Shown: positions 8,889 through 17,464, counted from the first letter of the stretch. The stretch: 47,413 nt of DNA from an uncultured Lachnospiraceae bacterium (GCA_944381475.1 CALWLH010000103.1:1-47413), one strand, 5' to 3'. Numbers and translations: made by a program. Notes: generated by a model not told the origin, from the sequence alone.

Positions 8889-10241
8889 CTATTCTTTTCC
8901 TATATGCTTCATAACCAGATAGCTTAATATTCCCAGTACTCCTGCGATACCAGCAAAAATATAGGCTGCATATACCGACATACCGGGCTCTGTCTCTAAA
9001 GCAGCGCTGAGAGTCTCCTGTTTTTCCGTTGTATATGACTGCTCAGCATTTTCTGTTTCGCCGGAAGCTTCCAAACGCCCGGCATTTTCCTGAGCTTTGC
9101 CTTCATCTGCATGCCAGGTGGTTTCGGAATGATTATCGTTTTCAGACAAAAAGCTGTAAAACGAAGACATTCCCTTCATCTGACGGTACACCGCAGCCAG
9201 CGCGCAAAGACTTTGGGCGCTGGCAAGACCATTGCTCTTATTTTCAGCAGAATCTGAATTCAAAACATGGGCAAAACCCCCATCGTCCATTTGAAACCGC
9301 ATTAGTCCGTCTAAAACTGTATTACCGTTTCTGATAAAGCGCTGATCCTGCTGGGGATCAATTCCAAGGCTTGTGAGGGCCATCAAAACCTGGGCTGTGC
9401 TTTCCGCATTTGCAATCCCATAGCTTGAAAAATCCCCGTTTTCCAGCTGAACCTGGGAAAGCCAGGACAGGGCTGAATTTATCGCCTCTGACGGTGTTCT
9501 GGTGAAGATTTCTCCGTTTTGTTCAAAGGAATATGACTTCTGAACACTGCGGTATGGCGCCAACGCTTGCACAGCCATGGCGGTGACATCCACATCGGGA
9601 ATACTTCCCTTGGCCAATGGAAAGCTGCCGTTTTCCAGCTGGCTGGACAGAATCTGCAAAATCATATCCTCCCTGTCATATGCGGCGCTCTCAGGTACCA
9701 CCGCCCCCGCTCCATCCAGGGCAATAAGCGCAAAGCACCATCCGTTCACCCCCTGCCTTCCAAGCGAAGAGTACTTTGCCCGATCATAGGTACCATCTGC
9801 AATCAGGTCTATGGCGCTCCCATTCTGCGCAGTTCCAAAGGCCGTGGGATTCCCTCCCGCAGCAAGCACCGCCAGACTGATCCTGTGCCACTCAGTAGCC
9901 TTTTGATTCTCCAGATTGCCTGCCATATACATCTCTTCCACATGACCCCTTAAGCTCTGGAGATAGTCTGACGCATCCTCCCCCGGCAGAAGGCGGCAAT
10001 ATCCAATGGCGAGCCAGTCATTTCCCGGATTCCCCGCTCCTTCGCAAAAGCTTTCGCAAAACAGCCCCTCCGTTGTCCCTGACGCTGCCCAATCTACAAT
10101 GCCCATAGCCGCGTCATATAGTTCTTCTGCTTCATACCGGTGCTGCCCCCCATATATGATTTCAGCTTTCATCTGCAAAAATGCAGCCAAGAGGAGGCAA
10201 ATGCATATCCTTAGGGCAGCTACTTTCCTATTGCTTTTCAC
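8889..10241 (-). CDS. Exported alpha/alpha-barrel (prenyltransferase/squalene-cyclase repeat) surface protein
   Basis: The 450-residue product has a signal sequence (KSNRKVAALRICICLLLAAF) when started at the GTG at 10241. A helical-repeat domain with recurring QLENGSF/QLENGDFSSYG/QMDDGGF blocks is typical of prenyltransferase/squalene-cyclase repeats. A Glu/Ser/Thr-rich stalk and one C-terminal membrane helix (YAAYIFAGIAGVLGILSYLV) with a Lys-rich tail follow. The same alpha6/alpha6 fold forms the N-terminal half of intrinsic factor and transcobalamin. The gene follows the riboswitch-controlled DUF4430 gene, so corrinoid binding is proposed. In-frame ATGs at 10298 and 10349 would put the signal sequence deep inside the protein and lie in a repeat, so I prefer GTG. 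Catalytic prenyltransferase function is unlikely for an exported protein. Confidence 0.78.
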   Translation of the reverse strand: MKSNRKVAALRICICLLLAAFLQMKAEIIYGGQHRYEAEELYDAAMGIVDWAASGTTEGLFCESFCEGAGNPGNDWLAIGYCRLLPGEDASDYLQSLRGHVEEMYMAGNLENQKATEWHRISLAVLAAGGNPTAFGTAQNGSAIDLIADGTYDRAKYSSLGRQGVNGWCFALIALDGAGAVVPESAAYDREDMILQILSSQLENGSFPLAKGSIPDVDVTAMAVQALAPYRSVQKSYSFEQNGEIFTRTPSEAINSALSWLSQVQLENGDFSSYGIANAESTAQVLMALTSLGIDPQQDQRFIRNGNTVLDGLMRFQMDDGGFAHVLNSDSAENKSNGLASAQSLCALAAVYRQMKGMSSFYSFLSENDNHSETTWHADEGKAQENAGRLEASGETENAEQSYTTEKQETLSAALETEPGMSVYAAYIFAGIAGVLGILSYLVMKHIGKE

Positions 10242-10288
10242 AGCTGTTTTCCATTTCCTTTCATTATAGAATACATCAAAAGGTATCC

Positions 10289-10395
10289 AAACCTTCATGC
10301 GCCCGGTGACCTGACATACCGCCGTACAATGAAAGTCTGGCAGGCGCACCCGGCATACCTGAATTGATGCCGCCTATCCGGCAGCGGGACTTTCA
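10289..10395 (-). repeat. 107-bp dispersed repeat, family D (copy 1)
   Basis: Read on the minus strand, this block matches 19302-19408 on the plus strand at 96 of 107 positions without gaps (about 90%). The core GATAGGCGGCATCAATTCAG is identical. An 8-bp inverted repeat, TGAAAGTC/GACTTTCA, bounds the first two thirds, and a GCCGCC/GGCGGC hairpin lies inside (with one wobble in this copy). It lies between the DUF4430 gene and the barrel-protein gene. Confidence 0.8.
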
Positions 10396-10423
10396 AAGTA
10401 AAAAGCTGGATATCCCACTTCAT

Positions 10424-10465
10424 TATAAAAACAGGGATGAAATCCTTCCTATAGGACTTCATCCC
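10424..10465 (-). terminator. Rho-independent terminator after the DUF4430 gene
   Basis: On the minus strand GGGATGAAGTCC pairs with GGATTTCATCCC across an 8-base loop (one mismatch) and is followed by TGTTTTTATA. It lies 21 bp after the stop codon of the DUF4430 gene and before the barrel-protein gene, so the downstream gene may depend on read-through or its own promoter. Confidence 0.75.
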
Positions 10466-10485
10466 GTCATATTTTAATGGGTCTT

Positions 10486-11481
10486 TTACGCCCGCTGTCT
10501 CCTGGGGCTTGTAAGAGCTGCAGCTGCGCCTGCGGCTGCGGCTGTAAACAGAAGCACTGCGGAGGAAATATCTCCTGCCGTCACACTCTGATTCGGCTCC
10601 TGCTCCTCATCCGTATGAGCCGGATCATCTCCTGCCTCACTGTCATTCTTTATCTGAAACTCTGCGCTGACAGTAAAATATGACGTCAAACCGCTCTCTG
10701 TGGACACGGCAAAGCGCAATGGCTCAGAAAAATCGTGGGTATCTGCAATTCCATCCACCGCGAAATAGTGGGATGCGCTATAGGAAACGGCTGTCTCACT
10801 ATTTTCCACCTCTCCCCAGTCAAAATGAAGCGCAAAAGGATTCTCCTGGCTTCCATCACCCTCCATAATCTCTCCATCCGCTGTAAAGGTGTAAATGGGG
10901 TTCCAGCTCTCGTCATAGCTGATCATCTTAGCCAGCTGCACCGTTTCTTCACCCACTGTCAGGCTGCTTAAAACGGGATTTCCGCTGTAAACAGATCCCA
11001 GGTCGGTACCGCCGTCCAGGGAATAATGAAACTCGATCAGATCTCCATCGGACAGCACACCGTCGCCATTTGTTCCCAAGGTACCTAAGCCATAATTGGT
11101 AAAATGATCATCATTATACTCAAGCATCCAGCCAGAGTAATCCGGCTCTGCCTCTGTATTGGAATATTCCCTCAAACCGTTAATCTCACTTATATAATAA
11201 CCGCCGTAATAATTCTCTGACAAGGTCACGCTGATATCATTATCGGCAAAGGCTTTCTTTATGGCCTCCACATCCGTGGAGCCAACCGGCACCTTTACGC
11301 TGTACCGGTCAAGGATCACACCATCCGGGGATGCAGCGGCAATCCCACCGTCAGCTGCATTGTAATCATATGCGGAAATAGTAACTGTAATGGTATCCTC
11401 CTCCGCAAATCCGCACAGGGGAACCCACAGCATCCCCAGCGCCAGGCCTGCGCCCAGTGCCCCGCATCGTTTTTTCTTCAT
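10486..11481 (-). CDS. DUF4430 (transcobalamin C-terminal-like) surface protein under cobalamin riboswitch
   Basis: The 331-residue product starts with a clear signal peptide ending near CGFAEE. An N-terminal beta region (about residues 30-150) has the DUF4430 pattern: VPVGSTDVEAIKKAF, then GGYYISEINGL, GWMLEYND and LSDGDLIEFHYS. DUF4430 is related to the cobalamin-covering beta domain of transcobalamin and intrinsic factor. A second beta region follows, then an acidic stalk, a hydrophobic C-terminal segment and the basic tail RRQRA. The end SVTAGD-hydrophobic-basic resembles a sortase signal lacking its Thr. The start at 11481 has an AAAGGAGAAAGAG site; the longer open frame runs back through riboswitch RNA and is not coding. 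Corrinoid binding is inferred from fold and regulation. Confidence 0.85.
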   Translation of the reverse strand: MKKKRCGALGAGLALGMLWVPLCGFAEEDTITVTISAYDYNAADGGIAAASPDGVILDRYSVKVPVGSTDVEAIKKAFADNDISVTLSENYYGGYYISEINGLREYSNTEAEPDYSGWMLEYNDDHFTNYGLGTLGTNGDGVLSDGDLIEFHYSLDGGTDLGSVYSGNPVLSSLTVGEETVQLAKMISYDESWNPIYTFTADGEIMEGDGSQENPFALHFDWGEVENSETAVSYSASHYFAVDGIADTHDFSEPLRFAVSTESGLTSYFTVSAEFQIKNDSEAGDDPAHTDEEQEPNQSVTAGDISSAVLLFTAAAAGAAAALTSPRRQRA

Positions 11482-11584
11482 AGCTCTTTCTCCTTTTCTT
11501 TTTTGTGATTCATAGGACTGCCAATACCTAAAGAGCCATAAAGACTTATTCAATATCAGCCCACCCTCCATTTGCCCAAGGATG

Positions 11585-11770
11585 TTTGTCGCTTCAGGAT
11601 ATGGCAGGTCTCCTGGCTTATGACTCAAACGCACACGGCGCCTTCTCGGTTTTCCCAATGGCTTCTGCCGCCTGCTCGTCAAATACAGTAATGGCTGTTG
11701 TGCCGGATTCTCACCGGACTTCCCTTTTCACCTGATGCTCACGCTGTGCGGTTCTCGCATCAGACACCAT
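11585..11770 (-). promoter_or_regulatory. Cobalamin (B12) riboswitch
   Basis: On the minus strand the conserved blocks of the cobalamin aptamer appear in order: AAAAGGGAAGTCCGGTGAGA, then ATCCGGCACA, and the 3' B12-box GCCAGGAGACCTGCC (11603-11617). The element lies 104 bp upstream of the DUF4430 start codon. No U-tract terminator is obvious between the B12 box and the gene, so control may be at translation. High cobalamin would be expected to reduce expression. Confidence 0.95.
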
Positions 11771-11798
11771 ATCTTGATTGAATCCAATTTACGCTGCT

Positions 11799-11827
11799 AT
11801 TATATACTTCTTTTTTTATGACGTCAA
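11799..11827 (-). promoter_or_regulatory. Promoter of the cobalamin riboswitch transcript
   Basis: On the minus strand TTGACG (11822-11827) and a perfect TATAAT (11799-11804) are separated by 17 bp. The -35 box lies inside the last codons of ispG. Transcription would start about 20 bp before the riboswitch aptamer. Confidence 0.8.
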
Positions 11828-12892
11828 CATGTTCTTTGCCGCAAGAGCATCCAGCTCCTCCTTTAATATATCCAGGAGCTGATTTTCCGGCACCTTTCTG
11901 ACAACCTCCCCACGGCGGAGCAAAAGTCCTTCGCCCTTTCCCCCGGCGATTCCAAGGTCTGCCTCCCTTGCCTCTCCCGGTCCGTTTACCACACAGCCCA
12001 TCACGGCCAGCCTGATATCCAGATCATACCCGGAAGCCAATGTCTCCGCAGCGTTTGCCAGCCCGATCAGATCAATCTGGGTTCTGCCGCAGGTGGGACA
12101 GGACACGATCTCTACTCCGCCCTTTCTAAGCCCCAGGGTCCGAAGGATGATCTTTGCGCTTTTGATTTCCTCCACCGGGTCTCCTGTAAGGGAAACACGG
12201 ATCGTATCCCCGATGCCCTGGTTTAAGATTAAACCCAGCCCCAGGGCGGACTTGATATTTCCGGAGGTGATGGTGCCGGCCTCGGTGATGCCCACATGAA
12301 GAGGATGGCTGGTCTTTGGCGCCAGCAGTTCATGGGCCCGGACACACATCATCACATCCGAGGATTTAATGCTGATTACCAGATTATCATATCCCATGTC
12401 CTGAATCTGGTTAACCTGATCCAGAGCACTTTCCACCAGGCCCTCCGCCGTAACACCGCCGTATTTTTTCACCAGGCTTTTTTCCAGGGAGCCACTGTTT
12501 ACCCCGACACGGATGGGAATCCCTGCCTCCTTTGCAGCATCAACCACTGCCCGCAGCTTCTCCCTATTGCCGATATTTCCCGGATTGATCCGAATCTTAT
12601 CCGCACCATTTTCAATGGCAGCGATGGCCATCTTATAGTCAAAATGAATATCCGCCACTATAGGGATATGAATCTGCCTTTTAATGGCAGAAAGTGCCCG
12701 TGCGGCCTCCAGAGTGGGCACGGTGCTTCTCACAATCTCACAGCCTGCCTGCTCCAACCTGAGAATCTGTGCAACGGTGGCATCCGCATCTTCAGTTCTG
12801 GTGTTGGTCATGGACTGAATGAGAATTGGATTCCCCCCGCCGATCACCCGGTTTCCTATGCGCACCGTTTTTGTATGATCTCTATACATCAT
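11816..12892 (-). CDS. ispG: 4-hydroxy-3-methylbut-2-enyl diphosphate synthase IspG (GcpE)
   Basis: This 358-residue enzyme converts methylerythritol cyclodiphosphate to HMBPP in the MEP isoprenoid pathway using a 4Fe-4S cluster. The N-terminal TIM barrel begins RIGNRVIGGGNPILIQSMTN. The C-terminal cluster domain has SCPTCGRTQID and MGCVVNGPGEA, which supply the three cysteine ligands. It is the last gene of the pyrH-to-ispG cluster and follows rseP by 33 bp. GGGAG is placed best for the second of two adjacent Met codons (12889). The promoter of the next transcription unit overlaps its 3' end. Confidence 0.97.
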   Translation of the reverse strand: MMYRDHTKTVRIGNRVIGGGNPILIQSMTNTRTEDADATVAQILRLEQAGCEIVRSTVPTLEAARALSAIKRQIHIPIVADIHFDYKMAIAAIENGADKIRINPGNIGNREKLRAVVDAAKEAGIPIRVGVNSGSLEKSLVKKYGGVTAEGLVESALDQVNQIQDMGYDNLVISIKSSDVMMCVRAHELLAPKTSHPLHVGITEAGTITSGNIKSALGLGLILNQGIGDTIRVSLTGDPVEEIKSAKIILRTLGLRKGGVEIVSCPTCGRTQIDLIGLANAAETLASGYDLDIRLAVMGCVVNGPGEAREADLGIAGGKGEGLLLRRGEVVRKVPENQLLDILKEELDALAAKNMLTS

Positions 12893-12925
12893 TCATCTCC
12901 CTTCAAGCATATCTGCCCGTATTTC

Positions 12926-14002
12926 TCAAAGCATTCTCCTTACGTCATTAAACAATACAAAAATCATAAGCAGAAGCAGAAGCAGAAATCCTGCAACATG
13001 CACATACCCTTCCTTTGTCTTGTCAATGGGCTTTCCTCTAAAAACTTCTATAATAAGAAACAACAGTCTTCCTCCGTCCAGAGCAGGAATGGGAAGCAAA
13101 TTCATAACCCCCACATTGGCGCTTAATAGGACGCACAGGTTTGCCAGGTTGAGAAAAATATAAAGAGGCCCATCCTGTTTGCTGGATTCAACAGTTTCGT
13201 CAACAAGATCCACAACCCCCACAGGGCCGGCCAGATCGTTTACACTGGCGTCTCCAGTAAAAAGCATTCCTATGCTCTTGAAAGTCAGCTTAATCCAGTA
13301 CCAGACCTCATTCAGCCCGTAGCCCAGCGTTTCAAGAACGCCAATCCTGGTTCTGTCATAGGCATTCCAGCCGATACCCAGCATGTATTGTCCATCCTCA
13401 TCGCTCCATTCAGGAGCCACCAGATAGGTCAGCCTTTGTCCGTCCCGCAAAACTGAGAATGACAGCTCCGTGCCTGGAGTATATTCGGACATAAACATGG
13501 TAATGTCCCTGGCTGTCCGGATGGTGGTATTATTCAGCTTTGTTATCTGATCTCCCACCATAAGTCCCGCACTCTCCGCGGCGGACCCCTCCTTAATATA
13601 AGCCAGCGTCGGCTTATCAATGCCGGCAATCCCCAGCAGGATCACCGACAGAATAAAAGCCAGAACAAAGTTAAAAAAGGGACCTGCAAATATTACGGCG
13701 ATTCGTACCCAGACGGATTTTGCCTGAAATGATCCCTCTATATTCTTTGTGGCGGATATCTCAGGGTCTGGAATCCCATTGTCATCTCCCAGCATCATGC
13801 AGGCGCCTCCCATGGGAATGGCGCGAAGCGCATAACGGGTACCGTTTTTCACCTTGCTCCAGATGAGGGGGCCCATACCAACCGCAAACTCTACCACGGT
13901 CACGCCATTTTTCTTTGCCACAATAAAATGTCCAAATTCGTGGAACAGAATAATCAGCCCCAGCATGATCAGGCCAAAAATAATGCTATACCAATTACTC
14001 AA
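12926..14002 (-). CDS. rseP: Site-2 metalloprotease RseP family
   Basis: This 358-residue membrane protease has the zinc-binding HEFGH at residues 21-25 in the first membrane helix and the second catalytic motif, NLLPIPALDGG, near the C-terminus. A single PDZ domain (about 115-200, with AAESAGLMVGDQITKLN) lies between. RseP/RasP-type proteases cut transmembrane segments, for example anti-sigma factors and signal-peptide remnants. Its start overlaps the dxr stop by 8 bp, indicating translational coupling. The cdsA-dxr-rseP order is conserved in Firmicutes. Confidence 0.95.
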   Translation of the reverse strand: MSNWYSIIFGLIMLGLIILFHEFGHFIVAKKNGVTVVEFAVGMGPLIWSKVKNGTRYALRAIPMGGACMMLGDDNGIPDPEISATKNIEGSFQAKSVWVRIAVIFAGPFFNFVLAFILSVILLGIAGIDKPTLAYIKEGSAAESAGLMVGDQITKLNNTTIRTARDITMFMSEYTPGTELSFSVLRDGQRLTYLVAPEWSDEDGQYMLGIGWNAYDRTRIGVLETLGYGLNEVWYWIKLTFKSIGMLFTGDASVNDLAGPVGVVDLVDETVESSKQDGPLYIFLNLANLCVLLSANVGVMNLLPIPALDGGRLLFLIIEVFRGKPIDKTKEGYVHVAGFLLLLLLMIFVLFNDVRRML

Positions 14003-15155
14003 ATTGCTTCCCTCCGGTCTTTAATAATTCATTCACACGCCTCTGCGTATCCAAAATCTGATTCACATCGGGATGGTCAACAAATGGTATTTTTTCACAT
14101 GCGCGCTCTATCCACTCCGTGATTTCAAGAAATGAGATCTGGCCGGATAAAAATGCCGCCACGGCTTTTTCATTGGCTGCGTTAAAAGCTGTTGGAAGAT
14201 TTCCGCCGGCTCTGCCTGCCGCATAAGCAAGCTTCAGGCCCGTAAAGGTATCCATATCCGGCGTCTCAAAGGTAATCTTGGTAAGACTGCCAAAATCCAG
14301 CCGTCTGCTGCCGTCCACAGGGCGCCTGTGAGGGTAAAGCAGCGCGTATTGGATGGGCAGCTTCATATCGGGAGTTCCAAGCTGGGCCAGTACAGCGCCG
14401 TCCCTGAACTCCACCATGGAATGGATGATGGACTGGGGCTGTATGACAACCTGAATATCATCATAATCCACACCAAAAAGCCACTTTGCCTCCATCACCT
14501 CCAGCCCCTTGTTCACCATAGTGGAAGAGTCAATGGTAATCTTTGCCCCCATAGCCCAATTGGGATGCTTTAAAGCATCCTTTGCTTGAATATTTTTAAG
14601 CTCCTCCTTCTTCCGTCCCCGAAAAGGCCCTCCGGAGGCTGTCAAAAGGAGCTTATGGACTTCTTTCCTGTTCTGCCCCTGAAGGCACTGGAAAATAGCG
14701 GAATGCTCACTGTCCACCGGGAGGATGCGTACCCCCATTTCCTCAGCAAGGGGCATGATGATATGTCCTGCACAGACGAGGGTTTCCTTATTTGCCAGGG
14801 CAATATCCTTATGAGCCCTGATGGCGGCCAATGTGGGTCTGATTCCAATCATTCCCACAATGGCTGTCACCACCGTATGGATCTCGTTCAGTGTTGAAAC
14901 CGCAATCAACCCTTCCATTCCGGCAAGAATCTCTACTTTTAGATCTCCTGTTCTCTCACGCAGCGCTGCAGCGTCAGCCTCATCCCACACCACAGCGTAT
15001 GCAGGATGAAATTCTCTGATTTGCCGCTCCAAAAGAGTGATATTCCTCCCTGCCGCCAGGGCTGTGATTTTTATTTCCTCCGGATAGGCCCTTGCAACCT
15101 GAAGGGTCTGTGTCCCGATGGAGCCTGTGGAACCTAAAACTGTTATGTTCTTCAT
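13995..15155 (-). CDS. dxr: 1-deoxy-D-xylulose 5-phosphate reductoisomerase
   Basis: This 386-residue enzyme converts DXP to MEP with NADPH in the second step of the MEP pathway. The nucleotide-binding loop LGSTGSIGTQTLQVAR is at the N-terminus. The metal and substrate motifs PVDSEHSAIFQCL and LLTASGGPFRG follow, and HPNWAMGAKITIDSSTMVNKG is split across the catalytic region. I start it at MKNITVLGS (ATG 15155); a Met seven codons upstream is possible, and neither has a strong ribosome site. It overlaps rseP by 8 bp. Confidence 0.96.
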   Translation of the reverse strand: MKNITVLGSTGSIGTQTLQVARAYPEEIKITALAAGRNITLLERQIREFHPAYAVVWDEADAAALRERTGDLKVEILAGMEGLIAVSTLNEIHTVVTAIVGMIGIRPTLAAIRAHKDIALANKETLVCAGHIIMPLAEEMGVRILPVDSEHSAIFQCLQGQNRKEVHKLLLTASGGPFRGRKKEELKNIQAKDALKHPNWAMGAKITIDSSTMVNKGLEVMEAKWLFGVDYDDIQVVIQPQSIIHSMVEFRDGAVLAQLGTPDMKLPIQYALLYPHRRPVDGSRRLDFGSLTKITFETPDMDTFTGLKLAYAAGRAGGNLPTAFNAANEKAVAAFLSGQISFLEITEWIERACEKIPFVDHPDVNQILDTQRRVNELLKTGGKQFE

Positions 15156-15252
15156 CGCTATTATACGCAGGAACATTCCAAAACAGGTATTGCGTCCTGC
15201 GTTCCTTTCTTATTTCAAAATACGGACATATATTTTGCTCGGCTTGACTGAT

Positions 15253-16077
15253 TCATAAGCTCTGCAGCAAGCAGGTCACAAAATACAGCACCGGCGCGGA
15301 AAAAACGATGCTGTCAAACCGATCCATAATACCGCCGTGACCAGGAATCAAATGTCCGTAATCCTTTATACTGTGATTACGCTTGATGGCGCTGGCAGCC
15401 AGATCTCCAATCATGGAGATCATACCGCCGCAAAGGCAGAGTACGCAGCAGGCAATGGGTACGGGAATGGAAAATGCATGAATATGCTCCCCAAAAACTG
15501 CTCCGAACACAGCTCCCAGAAGAGCCGCCCCCGCTATGCCGCCGACGCCGCCCTCCACGGATTTTTTAGGGCTCAGCACAGGCGTCATCTGATGGGTTTT
15601 AAAGAATTTCTTGCAGAGCATCCCCACGCAGTAGGCGCAGGTATCGCTGCCCCAGGAGGAGAGGAAAATCAGCCATACCAGGTAATTTCCTTCCGGCAGG
15701 CACCGCATAAGATACAAAAAAGAAAGCAACACACCCGGATATACGCATCCGAAGCAGACTGCCATGATATCCTCCGTCTTCAGCCTGGGAAATGTGACGA
15801 CGTAAACAGTCATCAGCAGCAGAAACGCAAGAACTCCAACCCCCAGCATGACCCGAAGGTCCATATCCGTCAGCAAAAAACAGTAATAAAAAAATGTAAG
15901 TCCGTAGCCCATGGCACATACAGATTTTTTGTGAACCTGAAAAACTCTGTACATCTCCATCATCCCGACAATAGAAATAAAAAAATTTACTGCCCACAGT
16001 ACCCAGCCGCCAATATTGACTGTAACCAGGGCAATGATTATCAGCACAATTCCGCTGATCAAACGTGGAATAAACAT
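15253..16077 (-). CDS. cdsA: Phosphatidate cytidylyltransferase CdsA
   Basis: This 274-residue polytopic membrane enzyme makes CDP-diacylglycerol from phosphatidate and CTP for phospholipid synthesis. The C-terminal CDP-alcohol signature is present, with SAIKRNHSIKDYGHLIPGHGG followed by IMDR given here in two parts. The loop SWGSDTCAYCVG lies upstream. Seven to eight hydrophobic helices are apparent. It sits between uppS and dxr in the canonical order. Confidence 0.95.
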   Translation of the reverse strand: MFIPRLISGIVLIIIALVTVNIGGWVLWAVNFFISIVGMMEMYRVFQVHKKSVCAMGYGLTFFYYCFLLTDMDLRVMLGVGVLAFLLLMTVYVVTFPRLKTEDIMAVCFGCVYPGVLLSFLYLMRCLPEGNYLVWLIFLSSWGSDTCAYCVGMLCKKFFKTHQMTPVLSPKKSVEGGVGGIAGAALLGAVFGAVFGEHIHAFSIPVPIACCVLCLCGGMISMIGDLAASAIKRNHSIKDYGHLIPGHGGIMDRFDSIVFSAPVLYFVTCLLQSL

Positions 16078-16129
16078 CTTCGCACCTCCAGTGCTCTCCA
16101 GCGCCGTATATTACAACCCATCCTGTGTA

Positions 16130-16855
16130 TCACTGCTTTACGCCGCCGAATCTTCTGTCCCTGCTGCAGTAACAGTCGATGGCTTTCTCCAGCTCCTTTT
16201 TATCAAAATCCGGCCAAAGCACATCCGTAAAATAAAACTCCGTATATGCGCACTGCCAGACCAGATAGTTGCTCAGACGCTGTTCCCCGCTGGTTCGGAT
16301 CATCAGATCTGGGTCGGGAATACCTGCGGTATCCAGATGATCAGCAATCATCTGCTCCGTGATCTCCTCCGGCTTCACCTCTCCGGAACGGATTTCTTCA
16401 GCCAGACGGCGGACGCCCCTGGTAATTTCATCACGCCCTCCGTAGTTGATAGCCAAAATAAATGTCATGGCCGTATTATCCCTCGTCTTTCCCTCCAGCT
16501 CTGCGAGGCCGTCGATAATATCCTGGGAAAAACGGCTTCTCTCACCGATCATCCGCACCCGCACATTCTTTTTCTGCGCGACATCCAACAGCCTTTTGAT
16601 ATAGTAGCGCAGAATCTTCATCAGCGCCCCCACTTCCTCATCCGGCCGTTTCCAGTTCTCGGTGGAAAAACCATATACTGTTAAATATTCTATGCCAAGG
16701 TCCGCAGCATCATACACAATTCGTTCCACAGCCTTGGCGCCTTCTGCATGTCCCATATTTCTGGGAAGTCCCCGCTTTTTTGCCCAGCGGCCGTTTCCGT
16801 CCAGAATAATGGCCACATGCCTCGGAATCCCCTTTTTTTCTTCTCCCATACTCAA
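16130..16855 (-). CDS. uppS: Undecaprenyl diphosphate synthase (isoprenyl transferase)
   Basis: This 241-residue cis-prenyltransferase elongates FPP with IPP to undecaprenyl diphosphate, the lipid carrier for wall synthesis. The signature VAIILDGNGRWAKKRG contains the catalytic Asp. NYGGRDEI and the C-terminal DLMIRTSGEQRLSNYLVWQ are conserved substrate-binding blocks. Length is typical. It lies 54 bp after frr and 52 bp before cdsA, in one likely operon. Confidence 0.97.
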   Translation of the reverse strand: MSMGEEKKGIPRHVAIILDGNGRWAKKRGLPRNMGHAEGAKAVERIVYDAADLGIEYLTVYGFSTENWKRPDEEVGALMKILRYYIKRLLDVAQKKNVRVRMIGERSRFSQDIIDGLAELEGKTRDNTAMTFILAINYGGRDEITRGVRRLAEEIRSGEVKPEEITEQMIADHLDTAGIPDPDLMIRTSGEQRLSNYLVWQCAYTEFYFTDVLWPDFDKKELEKAIDCYCSRDRRFGGVKQ

Positions 16856-16909
16856 AATCTCCTAAAAGCAAAGGCAGGAACCATTCCGGCTCCTGCCTGA
16901 TTTTACAAC

Positions 16910-17464
16910 CTAAACCGTCATGATTTCCTTGGTCTTATTTTCCGCCAGCTTGTCAATCTCAGCCACATACTTGTCCGTCATCTTCTGAATCTTATCATTG
17001 GCTGTCTTTAATTCGTCCTCTGTAATTTCACTGTTTTTCTCCAGCTTTTTAAAAGCGTCATTGGCATCACGGCGAATATTTCTCACCGCAACCTTTGCAT
17101 TCTCAGCCTTCTTCTTCACATCCTTTGACAAGTCCTTACGGCGTTCCTCAGTGAGCTCCGGGAATACCAGGCGGATGACCTTTCCGTCATTGCTGGGGGT
17201 AATACCGATATCGGATATCTGGATGGCCTTTTCAATGGCTTTAATCAGACTCTTTTCCCAGGGAGCGATCTGAATGATACGAGGCTCCGGAACAGAGACA
17301 TTGGCCACCTGCTGGATGGTGCTGGGTACACCGTAGTAGTCCACGGTCAGCTTGTTTAAAATATTTGGGTTCGCACGGCCTGCCCGGATGGCGGCATACT
17401 CCTCCTCCAGGGCCACGCAGCTCTTTTTCATCTTGTTTTCAAATTCCAACAACTTCTCATCCAT
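16910..17464 (-). CDS. frr: Ribosome recycling factor
   Basis: This 184-residue protein splits post-termination ribosomes with EF-G. The three-helix bundle and hinge are recognisable: AIRAGRANPNILNKLTVDYY near residue 25, QIAPWEKSLIKAIEKAI, and VRNIRRDANDAFKKLEK near residue 130. Length is exactly typical. It follows pyrH by 123 bp, a slightly long gap for an operon with otherwise short spacing. Confidence 0.97.
   Translation of the reverse strand: MDEKLLEFENKMKKSCVALEEEYAAIRAGRANPNILNKLTVDYYGVPSTIQQVANVSVPEPRIIQIAPWEKSLIKAIEKAIQISDIGITPSNDGKVIRLVFPELTEERRKDLSKDVKKKAENAKVAVRNIRRDANDAFKKLEKNSEITEDELKTANDKIQKMTDKYVAEIDKLAENKTKEIMTV

Noticed and set aside
10242-10349. Longer start for the barrel protein at 10298 or 10349
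   Set aside because: Both lie inside the dispersed repeat and would bury the signal sequence 20 to 36 residues in. GTG at 10241 gives a normal signal peptide.
11482-11682. N-terminal extension of the DUF4430 gene frame up to 11682
   Set aside because: It runs through the B12 box of the riboswitch. The signal peptide and ribosome site place the start at 11481.
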